From: Desulfobacterales bacterium
Lineage (GTDB): Bacteria; Desulfobacterota; Desulfobacteria; Desulfobacterales; JARGFK01
Length of the DNA: 35,927 bases
Assembly: GCA_029211065.1 (NCBI GenBank)
Contig: JARGFK010000043.1
Location: 1 to 35,927, forward strand
Direction: 5' to 3'
Position numbers and translations under genes: made by a program. The notes under the pieces are model-generated. The model ran no database searches. It had not been told where the DNA came from and saw nothing but the letters and a program-made list of their open reading frames with translations. Shown one piece after another: positions 17,005 through 25,027 of the stretch (its first letter is position 1; each line of letters opens with the position of its first letter).

Positions 17005-17091
17005 CCCGCTTATGCCATTAGGATTTTCGTCAGACTTGCCGGGCATGGCGTTGCTTTAATATACGTTTACGCGTTAAGCCAGGGAGGGAGT

Positions 17092-17700
17092 ATGCTGTTT
17101 TCTCTTTTAATTTATGACGAGCCCGATACGGCCAGACTGCGCGATATCCATCGGAAGGCGCACCTGGCCTATTTGAAAGAATTCGACGACCAGACCCTGT
17201 TTGCAGGACCCTTTACCACAGACGATGAATCCGCCGATCTGGGCAGCCTGCGCCTGATCCAATTTCCGGACCTTGGGGCCTTCGAAAAACATATCGCCGA
17301 CGAACCGTACGTAACCGGCGGAATCCAGAAGCACTGGATCGTAAACCGCTGGCAGGCGGCGGTTCCTACCACCTGGCGTGACTGTCCGCGCACGCCGGGC
17401 AATATCCAGGCCATGTTTCACGGCCTGGACGGCCCCAACGGCGCCCGCATTCGCCGGGAGCACGGCGCCGCCCATCAGGCCTATCTGGCAGAACATGCCG
17501 CCGGCATCATCGCCCGGGGCCCCCTGCTCGATCAAACCGGTAAGATCCCGATAGGCAGCCTGTGGCTCCTGGACGTTTCCGATATGGACACGGCACGCCG
17601 GTTCATCGCCGACGAGCCCTACAACAGGGCCGGCTGCTTTAAGGACGTCACATTCCATCGCTGGCGATTCGGACGGGTCTTCGACCGATTCAAGGTATAG
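17092..17700 (+). CDS. Tandem YciI-domain protein
   Basis: A 202-residue soluble protein made of two YciI (ferredoxin-like, dimeric alpha-beta barrel) domains. Domain 1 (about 1-95) has RKAHLAYLKEF, FAGPFTTDD and FEKHIADEPYVTGGI. Domain 2 (about 105-200) repeats these as REHGAAHQAYLAEH, ARGPLLDQTG and ARRFIADEPYNRAGCF. Single YciI proteins are about 95-100 residues and act as dimers; this fusion would form one barrel within one chain. The catalytic role is unknown; distant relatives include dehydrochlorinase-like enzymes. Strong AGGGAGGG upstream of the start. Its last 11 bases overlap the end of the convergent GIY-YIG gene. Confidence 0.85.
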   Translation: MLFSLLIYDEPDTARLRDIHRKAHLAYLKEFDDQTLFAGPFTTDDESADLGSLRLIQFPDLGAFEKHIADEPYVTGGIQKHWIVNRWQAAVPTTWRDCPRTPGNIQAMFHGLDGPNGARIRREHGAAHQAYLAEHAAGIIARGPLLDQTGKIPIGSLWLLDVSDMDTARRFIADEPYNRAGCFKDVTFHRWRFGRVFDRFKV

Positions 17701-17971
17701 AAGTCCCGCTTGTCCCGTTCCTTTTTGTCAGCTCCATAATCTTCATGCCTGAAGGTACGTGCTTGATCCGGTACTCCAGTTTGAACGCATCGCTTTTTGT
17801 CATATTAGGGATAGCGGCCACCAGTTCAACCGGCAGCCGAAACCTTGTATATTTGGCTGCTTTTCCTGAATTATGTGCTGCCAATCTTGTTTCCAGGTTA
17901 TTGGTTACCCCGCAATACAAAGAGTTGTCAGAACACCGAAGCAGATAAACAACCCAGTGGTTTTTCTTCAT
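17690..17971 (-). CDS. GIY-YIG nuclease family protein
   Basis: A 93-residue single-domain protein of the UPF0213/YhbQ group. The GIY-YIG core appears as WVVYLLRCSDNSLYCGVTNN (VYL...LYCG), followed by the RLAAHN segment with conserved Arg and His, then DAFKLEYRIK with the catalytic-type Glu region. It may act as a small DNA-repair endonuclease; cellular role uncertain. No clear ribosome site. It overlaps the 3' end of the YciI gene tail to tail. Confidence 0.85.
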   Translation of the reverse strand: MKKNHWVVYLLRCSDNSLYCGVTNNLETRLAAHNSGKAAKYTRFRLPVELVAAIPNMTKSDAFKLEYRIKHVPSGMKIMELTKRNGTSGTSIP

Positions 17972-18122
17972 CTTTTAAAAGGTGGTTTCCCTGTTGAAAT
18001 CATTCGCCAAAACCGGGGACGATCGCTTGGCAAAAATAGAAAAGGTATTTGCTTATTTAAGACCGTTCCCTTGTCCGCAACTCTTGGCAACGCAGCCGCC
18101 GGTGTTCTCCGCCTTTCCAAAC

Positions 18123-18689
18123 TCAAGGTTTTCCCAACGCGTCCATAAACTGATTCTTGATAAAGACGGGGCTTTTGGGCGGGCGCCCGGGGGCTTGGGT
18201 CGAATCGGTCTTGGCCACCAGGACCCAGGGGCCGGATTGGGAGAGGATTCGGGAAAGGGCTTCTTTAAATGCGGTAAAGGTTTTTACCGTCAAGGCTTTC
18301 TGGAAGCCGGCGCCCCTGGCAACCGCTGCGATATCGGCTTTCCCGCCGGTATGGGTCGGTTGTCCGCCGGTAATTTGATACTGAGCATTGTCCCAGATGA
18401 TGTGGACGAGATTGGCGGGCGCTTTACTGGCTGCTGTGGTCAATGAATTCAAGTTCATCAGAATCGCCCCATCACCGTCCAGCACGATCACCTTCCTGTC
18501 CGGGCGGGCCATGGCCAGCCCCAGGCCGATGGAGGACGCCATGCCCATGGAGTTCCACATGTAAAAATTGGCCTTGCGCTTTTGGGCGGCGGTGAACAGG
18601 TCGTATTTCGGATTGCCGCAGGATGCGATAATCGGTTCGTCGGAAAGCTGCGCCACCAGGTAGCGGGTTGCTTTAAGCCGGTTGATCAT
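18123..18689 (-). CDS. Sulfopyruvate/phosphonopyruvate decarboxylase-like, TPP-binding (beta) subunit
   Basis: A 188-residue thiamine-diphosphate-binding half-enzyme. The TPP motif is intact: VIVLDGDGAILMNLN through AQYQITGG, that is GDG...N about 25-30 residues apart, with GMASSIGLGLA before it. It corresponds to ComE or the C-terminal half of phosphonopyruvate decarboxylase. With its partner it would decarboxylate a 3-substituted pyruvate (sulfo- or phosphono-) to the aldehyde. Its start overlaps the stop of the alpha gene by four bases (ATGA), a clear translational coupling. No other coenzyme M or phosphonate genes are in the window, so the substrate is open. Confidence 0.83.
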   Translation of the reverse strand: MINRLKATRYLVAQLSDEPIIASCGNPKYDLFTAAQKRKANFYMWNSMGMASSIGLGLAMARPDRKVIVLDGDGAILMNLNSLTTAASKAPANLVHIIWDNAQYQITGGQPTHTGGKADIAAVARGAGFQKALTVKTFTAFKEALSRILSQSGPWVLVAKTDSTQAPGRPPKSPVFIKNQFMDALGKP

Positions 18690-19246
18690 TTTTCATCCTT
18701 CCATCCCATCAGAGCGGTGGACAGAATCACCGCAACCGGCTGCTCGGCGGTGAAGGCCGTTTTAATTGCGCCGCCTATGATGGTTTCCAGTTCATCTTCA
18801 CGGTTCACGGTATAGTGCTGGATTCCCAGCGCCCCGAGGATGCTGCGAAGGGCTTTTCCCATAACGACATGGCAGGCGTTAAACTCCCCCAACTCGCCCC
18901 GCTGGCTGATCAGCATCAGGAACGGAATCTGGTAGGGAATGGCCAGCGACGCCAGGGCATTGACGCAGTTGCCCAGTCCGGCGCCCTGCATCATCAGGAC
19001 ACCATATCTTCCCCCCAGATATTCCCCGGTGATGATGCCGATGCCTTCTTCTTCCCGGGCCAGGGTCGTGAAATGAAAATACGGGTCTTTTTCAGCCGCT
19101 TTCAGAATCCGACCGATAACGGAATCCGGTACAAATGATATGGAGCGGATATCATTGGCTTTCAGCAAAGAAACAATTTTACGGGGCCACTCCAATTTTT
19201 CCCCCTTTTGCAGGTAGTTGGATAGTTTTTGCCGTTTATCTAACAT
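18686..19246 (-). CDS. Sulfopyruvate/phosphonopyruvate decarboxylase-like, alpha subunit
   Basis: A 186-residue PYR-domain partner of the TPP subunit (ComD-like). It has FVPDSVIGRIL near the N-terminus, the conserved activating Glu in LAREEEGIGIITG, and LMMQGAGLGNCVNAL. The start is uncertain: ATG 19246 or GTG 19276, neither with a clear ribosome site. The four-base overlap with the beta gene supports an obligate heteromer. The internally deleted SDR lies upstream on the same strand with a gap of about 100 bases. Confidence 0.82.
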   Translation of the reverse strand: MLDKRQKLSNYLQKGEKLEWPRKIVSLLKANDIRSISFVPDSVIGRILKAAEKDPYFHFTTLAREEEGIGIITGEYLGGRYGVLMMQGAGLGNCVNALASLAIPYQIPFLMLISQRGELGEFNACHVVMGKALRSILGALGIQHYTVNREDELETIIGGAIKTAFTAEQPVAVILSTALMGWKDEK

Positions 19247-19365
19247 GGCGCCCGGCCCGCTGTCAATTGAGGACACCGCCCGGGCCGGCGTATACGGGTA
19301 ATTTTCAGCCGTTCGGGCAGACCTCGATTCCTTAACAGTTCATTCGTTTCATGGGCTGCATTGCG

Positions 19366-19887
19366 TTATAGAATCTTTCTGCCCTCAGGTGTCAGGAAAC
19401 CGTAGGCTTGCAGCGGCATACCTGCTGTGGCCTTGAAATGTTCCAGCAACAGTTCAACCGTCCAACCGCCCGGCATGACAGCGGTCTTCGCGTGATGCGT
19501 GTGCTCGCAGATGGCCAGCCGGGGGCCGTCTATACAGATGAACTGGCCGTTGATCCAGTACGCCTGATCACTGGCCAGGAACACCACCAGCGGCGCTGCT
19601 TCCTCGGGTTTGAAATACCCCAGGTCGGCGTCAGTAGGCGGCCGCTCGTTTCGTACAAGGGCTGCCTGAATAATCTCCCGGGCGCCCTCCATGCTTGCCA
19701 CACTGACGGCACACCCCTGGGCTGTGCCGCCCGCCTTTCGAATCTCTTCCACCACACCGGCGACATTGCCCGCCGTCCTCGAGTTAACGACCACCTTTGC
19801 CCCGGCTTGCGCCAGCCCCAAGGCGTAGGCGCGTCCCAAGCCCGTCCCTGAACCTGTCACTATGGCCACTTTCCCGTCCAGCAGCAC
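19366..19887 (-). pseudogene. Short-chain dehydrogenase with in-frame internal deletion
   Basis: A 173-residue reading frame that starts as a normal SDR (VAIVTGSGTGLGRAYALGLA, then KVVVNSRT and VASMEGAREIIQAAL) and ends as one (PEEAAPLVVFLASDQAYWINGQFICIDG). The middle is missing: no NNAG, no catalytic Ser, no YxxxK, no PG loop. About 100 residues of Rossmann core are absent although the frame is kept. The C-terminal extension after IDGPRLAICEHT is a known feature of a larger SDR subgroup of about 280 residues. GTG start with GGAGG four bases away. It can hardly be a working dehydrogenase; an assembly-level deletion is the alternative. Confidence 0.75.
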
Positions 19888-19976
19888 ATTTCCTCCTTGC
19901 TGTAGTTACGATGTTTTAAAGTTCTGTGTTACGAAAAGGATAGGTTAAAGAGCCGCCGCTGTCGGAACGCGCGTGC

Positions 19977-20531
19977 TCAGCTGAACTTGACGGCGGTTCC
20001 GTACACTAACAATTCAGCGGCACTGCCAACAACACTCGTAGTCATATAGCGGACATTAATGACTGCATCGGCTCCCATTCCAACAGCCTGCGCTGTCATC
20101 CTCTCGGTGGCGATTGACCGAGCGCTCCCCATCATATCCGTGTATTCAGTCAATTCACCACCGAGAATCAGCCGGACGATAGCCGACAGGTCTTTGCCGA
20201 TCCATATTGCAAATACCGTGTGTCCCTGGACCAGACCCAGAATCTCTGTGATTTCTCGCCCGGGCAGCACATCGGAATTCAGCAGCAGAAGCGTGCGGCC
20301 AGACCCGGCAACCGGCTGTTTTTCAACTGATGACGCGCGGGTCCTTTGTTCGATGGCTACTGTCGCCAGCACCACAAGGATACCCCCCAAAAGGCAGAAA
20401 ACCGCGAGCCTCAGCCACCAGGGAACGACCGGATCATCTGCAACCATTACGTACCATGGCATACCGACAAATACTACTGTAAAAATCCCGAGCACGAACG
20501 CCACGGAGCCAAAATGTCGAAGTACTTTCAT
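19977..20531 (-). CDS. YbjQ/UPF0145 heavy-metal-binding-like domain with membrane anchor
   Basis: A 184-residue protein. The first 65 residues hold two hydrophobic segments (SVAFVLGIFTVVFVGMPWYV and LRLAVFCLLGGILVVLATVA). From about 80 on it matches the YbjQ fold: LPGREITEILGLVQGHTV, MMGSARSIATERM, MGADAVINVRYMTTSV and a final YGTAVKF. Most YbjQ proteins are about 100-residue soluble pentamers, so the membrane anchor is an addition. Metal binding is suggested for the family but not proven. The start at 20531 has AAGGAG five bases upstream. Confidence 0.83.
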   Translation of the reverse strand: MKVLRHFGSVAFVLGIFTVVFVGMPWYVMVADDPVVPWWLRLAVFCLLGGILVVLATVAIEQRTRASSVEKQPVAGSGRTLLLLNSDVLPGREITEILGLVQGHTVFAIWIGKDLSAIVRLILGGELTEYTDMMGSARSIATERMTAQAVGMGADAVINVRYMTTSVVGSAAELLVYGTAVKFS

Positions 20532-20608
20532 GGTATCTCCTTTTATCATTAAACTTGCCGGCCATGGGCAGGGTTTATTAAAATCGAAAATCCAGTCCCT
20601 TTGCCAAA

Positions 20609-20630
20609 TTATTTACTTATTTGCGGACGT
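20609..20630. repeat. Dispersed repeat, right-type motif, copy 1
   Basis: TTATTTAC, three variable bases, TTTGCGGACGT. It matches 23897-23918 at 20 of 22 positions. It overlaps the 3' end of the DUF3750 gene, encoding its last residues. Confidence 0.7.
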
Positions 20631-21185
20631 GGACGACCCTTTTGCCTGGTTCATGTAACCGCTGCCGATTGCAGAAAAGGGGAGCTCCAGCTCCAGTTCC
20701 GGCACCTGCTTTACGATCCAGGCTGTGAAGGTGTTGCTGTTGGGTCCCGGAAAGCCCTTGTAAACCGTTTTCCAGGGATAGGCCTGCGCAGCCTTGTCGA
20801 CGAGATCGATGAGGCTATCGACCCCCTTGCCGCGATACGCTTTAATAAGGCGGGGTTTTTCACCGTACCAGTAGCGGTCGGGAATATCCCGGGCAATCCT
20901 CAGTACCGGCTGACCGCGGCGACCCCGCCAGCCAACCACGTCGTATACCGTGTAAGCGGGTTCGCCGGTCCGTTTCGCCGCGATCCAGGTGTGAATGGCG
21001 AACCATCCGCGCCAGCCATAGGTATCGGCGCCGTAAACGTGAAGAACCGCTTCGATGGTTGCGGCCGGGTCAGGCGCGATCTTTGACGATTCGCGACTGG
21101 CGGTGCGCCAGCCATTGTTCGGTGAACACTGTAATAGAATCAATCCCAGCAGGACAACAGCCGGCATTCGTTTTAAGTTTTTCAT
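20613..21185 (-). CDS. DUF3750 family lipoprotein
   Basis: A 190-residue protein with a lipoprotein signal (VVLLGLILLQCSPN; lipobox LLQC, Cys about 20), so anchored in the inner or outer membrane. The body matches DUF3750: VLHVYGADTYGWRGWFAIHTWIA, YTVYDVVGWR, RYWYGEKP and YPWKTVYKGFPGPNSNTF. The conserved His-Thr-Trp and the Pro-Gly-Pro-Asn-Ser-Asn-Thr-Phe segment recall a hydrolase- or peptidase-like site, but function is unknown. It stands alone and is bracketed by dispersed repeats at 20609 and 21199. The C-terminus (SSTSANK) is encoded by repeat DNA. Confidence 0.85.
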   Translation of the reverse strand: MKNLKRMPAVVLLGLILLQCSPNNGWRTASRESSKIAPDPAATIEAVLHVYGADTYGWRGWFAIHTWIAAKRTGEPAYTVYDVVGWRGRRGQPVLRIARDIPDRYWYGEKPRLIKAYRGKGVDSLIDLVDKAAQAYPWKTVYKGFPGPNSNTFTAWIVKQVPELELELPFSAIGSGYMNQAKGSSTSANK

Positions 21186-21198
21186 GAATACCCCAAAT

Positions 21199-21223
21199 AC
21201 GTAATCAATATATCAAGGAACGT
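21199..21223. repeat. Dispersed repeat, left-type motif, copy 1
   Basis: ACGTAATCAAT, one variable base, TATCAAGGAACGT. It matches 23794-23818 at 24 of 25 positions. It lies just upstream of the DUF3750 gene. Confidence 0.75.
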
Positions 21224-21285
21224 CCCTTTTGCCCTGTTAATCCTGTCGAAAAATATTTTGGCTGTATGTCTAAATAATTATTTGG

Positions 21286-21522
21286 TTATAGATTCCGCAA
21301 CGGCTCGAAAAGATATTCCAGGCCGTTTACTTTGATCTCATACACCATGCGCAGCATATCCCCCAGTTGTCCGTCCGGATATCCCTTCTGGGCCAGCCAG
21401 ATTACATAAGGCTCCGGCAGGTCGATCAACAGCCGATCCTTGTACTTGCCGAACGGCATCCGCATCCTGGCCAATTGAAGCAAAACCGTTGCATCCGGTA
21501 TGCACGCATTTTCTCTGTTCAT
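21286..21522 (-). CDS. DUF3820 family protein
   Basis: A 78-residue protein of the DUF3820 family: RMPFGKYKDRLLIDLPEPYVIWLAQKGYPDGQLGDML. The PFGKYKG-like start and the LPEPYVIWL motif are the family's hallmark. These proteins resemble the small domain found beside exonuclease and virulence-linked proteins; no activity is established. AAGGA lies just upstream of the ATG. Single gene. Confidence 0.85.
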   Translation of the reverse strand: MNRENACIPDATVLLQLARMRMPFGKYKDRLLIDLPEPYVIWLAQKGYPDGQLGDMLRMVYEIKVNGLEYLFEPLRNL

Positions 21523-21576
21523 TGTATCCTTATCAGCTCACCGTTTCCGGCCGGTGCCTGAACAAGGGCGCAATAT

Positions 21577-21609
21577 TTTAAGGACGCCCCCTTTTTCATC
21601 GTCCTTAAA
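21577..21609. repeat. 10-bp perfect hairpin with GGACG arms
   Basis: TTTAAGGACG (21577-21586) pairs with CGTCCTTAAA (21600-21609), loop of 13 bases. It lies between DUF3820 and the end of the AOR gene. The GGACG arm end is shared with the other short repeats of 20.6-26.2 kb. Confidence 0.65.
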
Positions 21610-21746
21610 GCGCTCCTGTTGATATCACAAAAGCCGTTTTAGATCCGTATGGGTGCCCGCTAAAAAACTTAATACATTTATTTCAGATACTTGTGCAGGT
21701 CAGGCACCGGATCAGCCGTATCCAGAATCCAGATTCGAATCAAAGA

Positions 21747-23630
21747 TCAGCCGAACTGTTTAACGAGGCCTTTGAGCCCAAGCGATTCAGTCGTCGCCTC
21801 GGTCGGCGTTCCGGTTTTGGCCTCCCAGCCCATGGCCTTGTGGAATTCTTCGGCAAGGCCCTCCATATCGATGGTCACCCCTTTGAGCGGGCCTTCCGCC
21901 TTGGGTGGAATACCCGCCATCCGCTGGGGTAGACGGGAATCGTCTGCGGCGATTCCCTCGCGCACGTTGAAACACTTCCGCAATGTCTGAATGCGGCCTC
22001 CGGCTTGGAGCGCTTCCGCCATGTCCATATCCCATCCGGTTACCGCATTCAAAAAATCGACCAAAGGAAAAAATCCGAAAAAGACGGTCGGAAAGAGACA
22101 CACCCCGGCCGAGTTTCCAATTTGTGAATATTTCGAGGTCACGGCGCTGGCCGGCCCTTTGCGCCTGTATTCGTACTTTTCAAAATGAGGGAACGTAAGC
22201 TCCGGATACGGGGCCACGACCGACGCACCGGCATCCAGGCGCGCCATGGGTGCCGCGGTGTGGCGGCCGGGAGTGGGATCGCACGCATATCCGGTGCCCC
22301 GGCCCGGCAGAAACAGTGCGTTGTGCAGGCCCGGCTCCTGTCCGCCCACATGGATCGCACAGGCGTCGGCCCCTTTGCCGATTTTCCGTGCGGCGATCTT
22401 GACGCCGTCGGCAAGGATATCGCCGAAACCTTCCCTGCGGATGATTTTGTCCAGAAGCGTTATCATCGCATCCGAATTTCCCCAGAGAAGGTCCAGGCCG
22501 TCGGCATCGCTTTTTGAAATAATGCCTTTCTCGTAACACTCCATGGTAAAAGCAATAACGGAACCGGCCGAGATCGTATCCAGACCGCCGCGGTTGCACA
22601 TGTCGTTCAGCTTGATAATGGAACCCAGGTCGGTGTTGAGGCACATGGCGCCGAAAGCCCCGACGGTCTCATACTCGGGCTTGTGGGCATCTTCAACAGG
22701 ATACCGTCCTTCTGCAACCTTATAGATACCCCCGCAGGCGACGGGGCAGTTCGCACAGGCGTATTTTCGTACCTGGGGGGCAATCAATGTATCCGGGTCG
22801 GTGATCTTTTTCATCTCCGGAAGCGCCTGGGCACCGGCCAACAGCCAGTTTTTTACCGGTGTCGCACCGCCGGTGATCAGCGCGCCGGTTAACCCGCAGG
22901 TCCCGTGTTTCATCAACACTTCGACAAATCCGCCGGCTTCGCGCATTTTTTGGATAAAATCCTTCCGCAGTTCATCGAGCCGGCCGGCGTCGGCGACAGC
23001 CACCTTGCCGGTGCCGGAGACCACCACGGCCTTTAATCGCTTGGAACCCATGACAGCCCCCACGCCGGACCTTGCGGCGGCCCGACCGCTGTCGTTGATG
23101 ATGCCGCTGATCAACGAGAGTTTTTCGGAAGCCGGGCCGATGGATGCCGTCCGGATCCTGGAATTTCCGGTTTCCTGTGCCAGCTTCGCTTCGGTCTGAT
23201 GGGTGTCCAGACCCCACAGGTGTGAGGCCTTCTTGAGTTCAATCCCTTTATCGGTTATCAGAAGATAAGTCGGTTTGGATGCGATGCCGGAAACAAAAAT
23301 GGCGTCCCACCCGGCGGACTTGAGCTCGGATCCGAAATACCCGCCTGAATTGGCATCTCCCCAGCCGCCCGTCAGGGGGGATTTGCACACGGCCATGTAG
23401 CGGCCGCCGGTGGGTGTTCGGGTGCCGGTCAAGGGACCGGTTGTAAAGCCGAGGATATTTTCCGGGCCCAGCGGATCCACTCCTTTCTTCTGGCGTTCGT
23501 ACAAAACCCGAACCCCCAGCCCGCAGCCGCCGATAAAGCTGCGCGCCATGCCTTCGTCCAGTTTTTCTTCTCGAATCTCTCCGTTGCTGAGATCCACAAA
23601 GCCGATCTTTCCCGTATATCCTCCAGCCAT
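21747..23630 (-). CDS. aor: Tungsten-containing aldehyde:ferredoxin oxidoreductase
   Basis: A 627-residue enzyme that oxidises aldehydes to acids, or reduces acids, with ferredoxin in the cytosol, using a tungstopterin and a [4Fe-4S] cluster. The N-terminal domain has YTGKIGFVDLSNGEI, GFTTGPLTGTRTPTGGRY and SGGYFGSELKSAGWD, the pterin-binding strands. The cluster motif is YACANCPVACGG (CX2CX3C, about 292-299), with a later Cys in GVCLFPT (about 535) as likely fourth ligand. Length fits the family (about 600-630). GGAGG is better spaced for the second Met (23630) than the first (23633). It is single, with no ferredoxin or molybdopterin genes in the window. Confidence 0.93.
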   Translation of the reverse strand: MAGGYTGKIGFVDLSNGEIREEKLDEGMARSFIGGCGLGVRVLYERQKKGVDPLGPENILGFTTGPLTGTRTPTGGRYMAVCKSPLTGGWGDANSGGYFGSELKSAGWDAIFVSGIASKPTYLLITDKGIELKKASHLWGLDTHQTEAKLAQETGNSRIRTASIGPASEKLSLISGIINDSGRAAARSGVGAVMGSKRLKAVVVSGTGKVAVADAGRLDELRKDFIQKMREAGGFVEVLMKHGTCGLTGALITGGATPVKNWLLAGAQALPEMKKITDPDTLIAPQVRKYACANCPVACGGIYKVAEGRYPVEDAHKPEYETVGAFGAMCLNTDLGSIIKLNDMCNRGGLDTISAGSVIAFTMECYEKGIISKSDADGLDLLWGNSDAMITLLDKIIRREGFGDILADGVKIAARKIGKGADACAIHVGGQEPGLHNALFLPGRGTGYACDPTPGRHTAAPMARLDAGASVVAPYPELTFPHFEKYEYRRKGPASAVTSKYSQIGNSAGVCLFPTVFFGFFPLVDFLNAVTGWDMDMAEALQAGGRIQTLRKCFNVREGIAADDSRLPQRMAGIPPKAEGPLKGVTIDMEGLAEEFHKAMGWEAKTGTPTEATTESLGLKGLVKQFG

Positions 23631-23633
23631 CAT

Positions 23634-23955
23634 AAACCTCCTTTAATCGTTCGGGGTTCAGGGAGGGGCTTCCATTTAGGCCAGCCCATTCGCTTCCCCG
23701 CCACTATCACCCCGGTCACTCGTCACGTGTTGCCCGTCACAAACTTTCCTTCAATATCATTCTGCCCCTGAGCGCCTTAACCGCTTCTTTCAAACGTAAT
23801 CAATTTATCAAGGAACGTACCATCTATCGCATCTGTCGACAAGCCCTCTATTGGCATCAAGAACTTTCTGCACCAACATCCCATTTAATGAGGCGGTTAT
23901 TTACCTGTTTGCGGACGTCCCGCCCGTCTCCGAAACCCGGAAATGCATCGTTGAC
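23634..23955. other. Intergenic region with paired dispersed repeats
   Basis: No gene. It holds the left-type repeat (23794-23818) and the right-type repeat (23897-23918), 78 bases apart, plus sequence near 23710-23745 with several GTCAC groups. It is upstream of aor and downstream of the EEP gene, both on the minus strand, so it should contain the aor promoter, which I could not identify. Confidence 0.5.
23794..23918. repeat. Left- and right-type dispersed repeats, copy 2
   Basis: Left-type motif at 23794-23818 (24 of 25 identical to 21199-21223) and right-type motif at 23897-23918 (20 of 22 identical to 20609-20630). Here left precedes right with a 78-base spacer, whereas around DUF3750 the order is right-gene-left. 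Both motifs end in GGA(A)CGT. Confidence 0.72.
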
Positions 23956-24768
23956 TTAATCGATCCATCTGAATGTTGCATACACCGGAAAGTGATCTGA
24001 GGGGTAGACTCCTGCGAAAAGGCTTTCCACCACACGGTATTCCACAGGCGCAATCTGGCCGCGGTATAGGATCCAGTCGATGTGTTCGCCGTTTGTGCGC
24101 CCGTTAAAACCGTGGTAGGTACCCGGAAACGGTTTTTCGGCGGCATTTTTATACCAGGGCGCGGTAGGCGAGGATTTCTGGCCGCCCCCTGTGAAAATCC
24201 TGTAGCAATTCTGTTCGGGGGTGGCATTGAAATCGCCCAACAGGATTGCCGGCGCCTGTGAAGGCAGCTTGGCCAGGTGCTCCATTATCAGGAGAGCACT
24301 TTTGGTCTGCACCTCTTCTGCAAAGTCGAAGTGGGTGTTGGTGCAGATCAAGCGTCGATGTTTGTTTGCAAACATGCCAATGGTGCACTGGCGCGGCCAG
24401 CGACTATCCTTAAACCGGCTGGGGATCGAAGGTGTTGGGCTGAGGAAAAGATGCTGGTAAAATGTCGAATCCCATTCGCTTTTAAAGAAAATGACATTGT
24501 GCTGCCAATTGGGCGGGGCGGGGCTGTACTTTCCGATACACTCGTAGCCGGCCAGAATATCCGTCAAGAAATCGATTTGAAAATCGTTAGCCTCCTGCAG
24601 ACCGATAAAATCAGGGCGATATTTATTGAACAGCGCAGGAAGCCCCTTCTTTCGATGGTCCCAGCTGTTGGCACCGTCATCGGCCAGGCCGAAACGAAGA
24701 TTAAAGGTCAATGTCGAAAAACCTTCTGCGGCACCGGTCATTATTTTGATATTATCCGTATCGCTCAT
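23956..24768 (-). CDS. Endonuclease/exonuclease/phosphatase family protein
   Basis: A 270-residue metal-dependent phosphohydrolase of the EEP superfamily. Motifs in order: STLTFNLRFG, DFIGLQEAN with the metal-binding Glu, CTNTHFDF with His, ILLGDFNATPEQ with the Asp/Asn pair, HIDWILYRG, and the catalytic end SDHFPVYATF. No signal peptide, so probably cytosolic. Substrate (nucleic acid, sugar-phosphate or lipid headgroup) cannot be read. No strong ribosome site. It stands alone between two repeat-bearing gaps. Confidence 0.88.
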   Translation of the reverse strand: MSDTDNIKIMTGAAEGFSTLTFNLRFGLADDGANSWDHRKKGLPALFNKYRPDFIGLQEANDFQIDFLTDILAGYECIGKYSPAPPNWQHNVIFFKSEWDSTFYQHLFLSPTPSIPSRFKDSRWPRQCTIGMFANKHRRLICTNTHFDFAEEVQTKSALLIMEHLAKLPSQAPAILLGDFNATPEQNCYRIFTGGGQKSSPTAPWYKNAAEKPFPGTYHGFNGRTNGEHIDWILYRGQIAPVEYRVVESLFAGVYPSDHFPVYATFRWID

Positions 24769-24795
24769 TTAATATGCTGAAGGGGGTGATGGGGT

Positions 24796-24854
24796 CGTCC
24801 ATTTATCTCATGGTTGATTTGCTTATCAGGTGTCTACCGATAATGCAATGGGCG
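24796..24854. repeat. Palindrome-ended repeat, copy A
   Basis: It begins CGTCCATT (24796-24803) and ends AATGGGCG (24847-24854), with TTATCAGGTG inside (24823-24832) followed by TAAT. The same layout recurs at 26022-26071 in the same orientation, on the other side of the 322-residue gene. Confidence 0.65.
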
Positions 24855-24883
24855 AACATTCCGAGTCCATTGTGGTTTTTTTC

Positions 24884-24911
24884 TTGACTCGTATGGGTGC
24901 TTCTCTATAGT
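24884..24911 (+). promoter_or_regulatory. Sigma-70-type promoter for the 322-residue gene
   Basis: TTGACT at 24884-24889, 16-base spacer, TATAGT at 24906-24911. It gives a leader of about 110 bases. Early in this leader CAGGT (24927-24931) pairs with ACCTG (24940-24944), followed by TTTTT, an attenuator-like arrangement with a short stem. Confidence 0.6.
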
Positions 24912-25027
24912 CTTTCTCCGGAAAAGCAGGTTCTTATCGACCTGTTTTTGTTCCAGTGGAAATCATTCCTATGGATTCTGTCGGCACATATATTTTCGGT
25001 ACAAATCATTAAAAAGGAGATCTAAAA

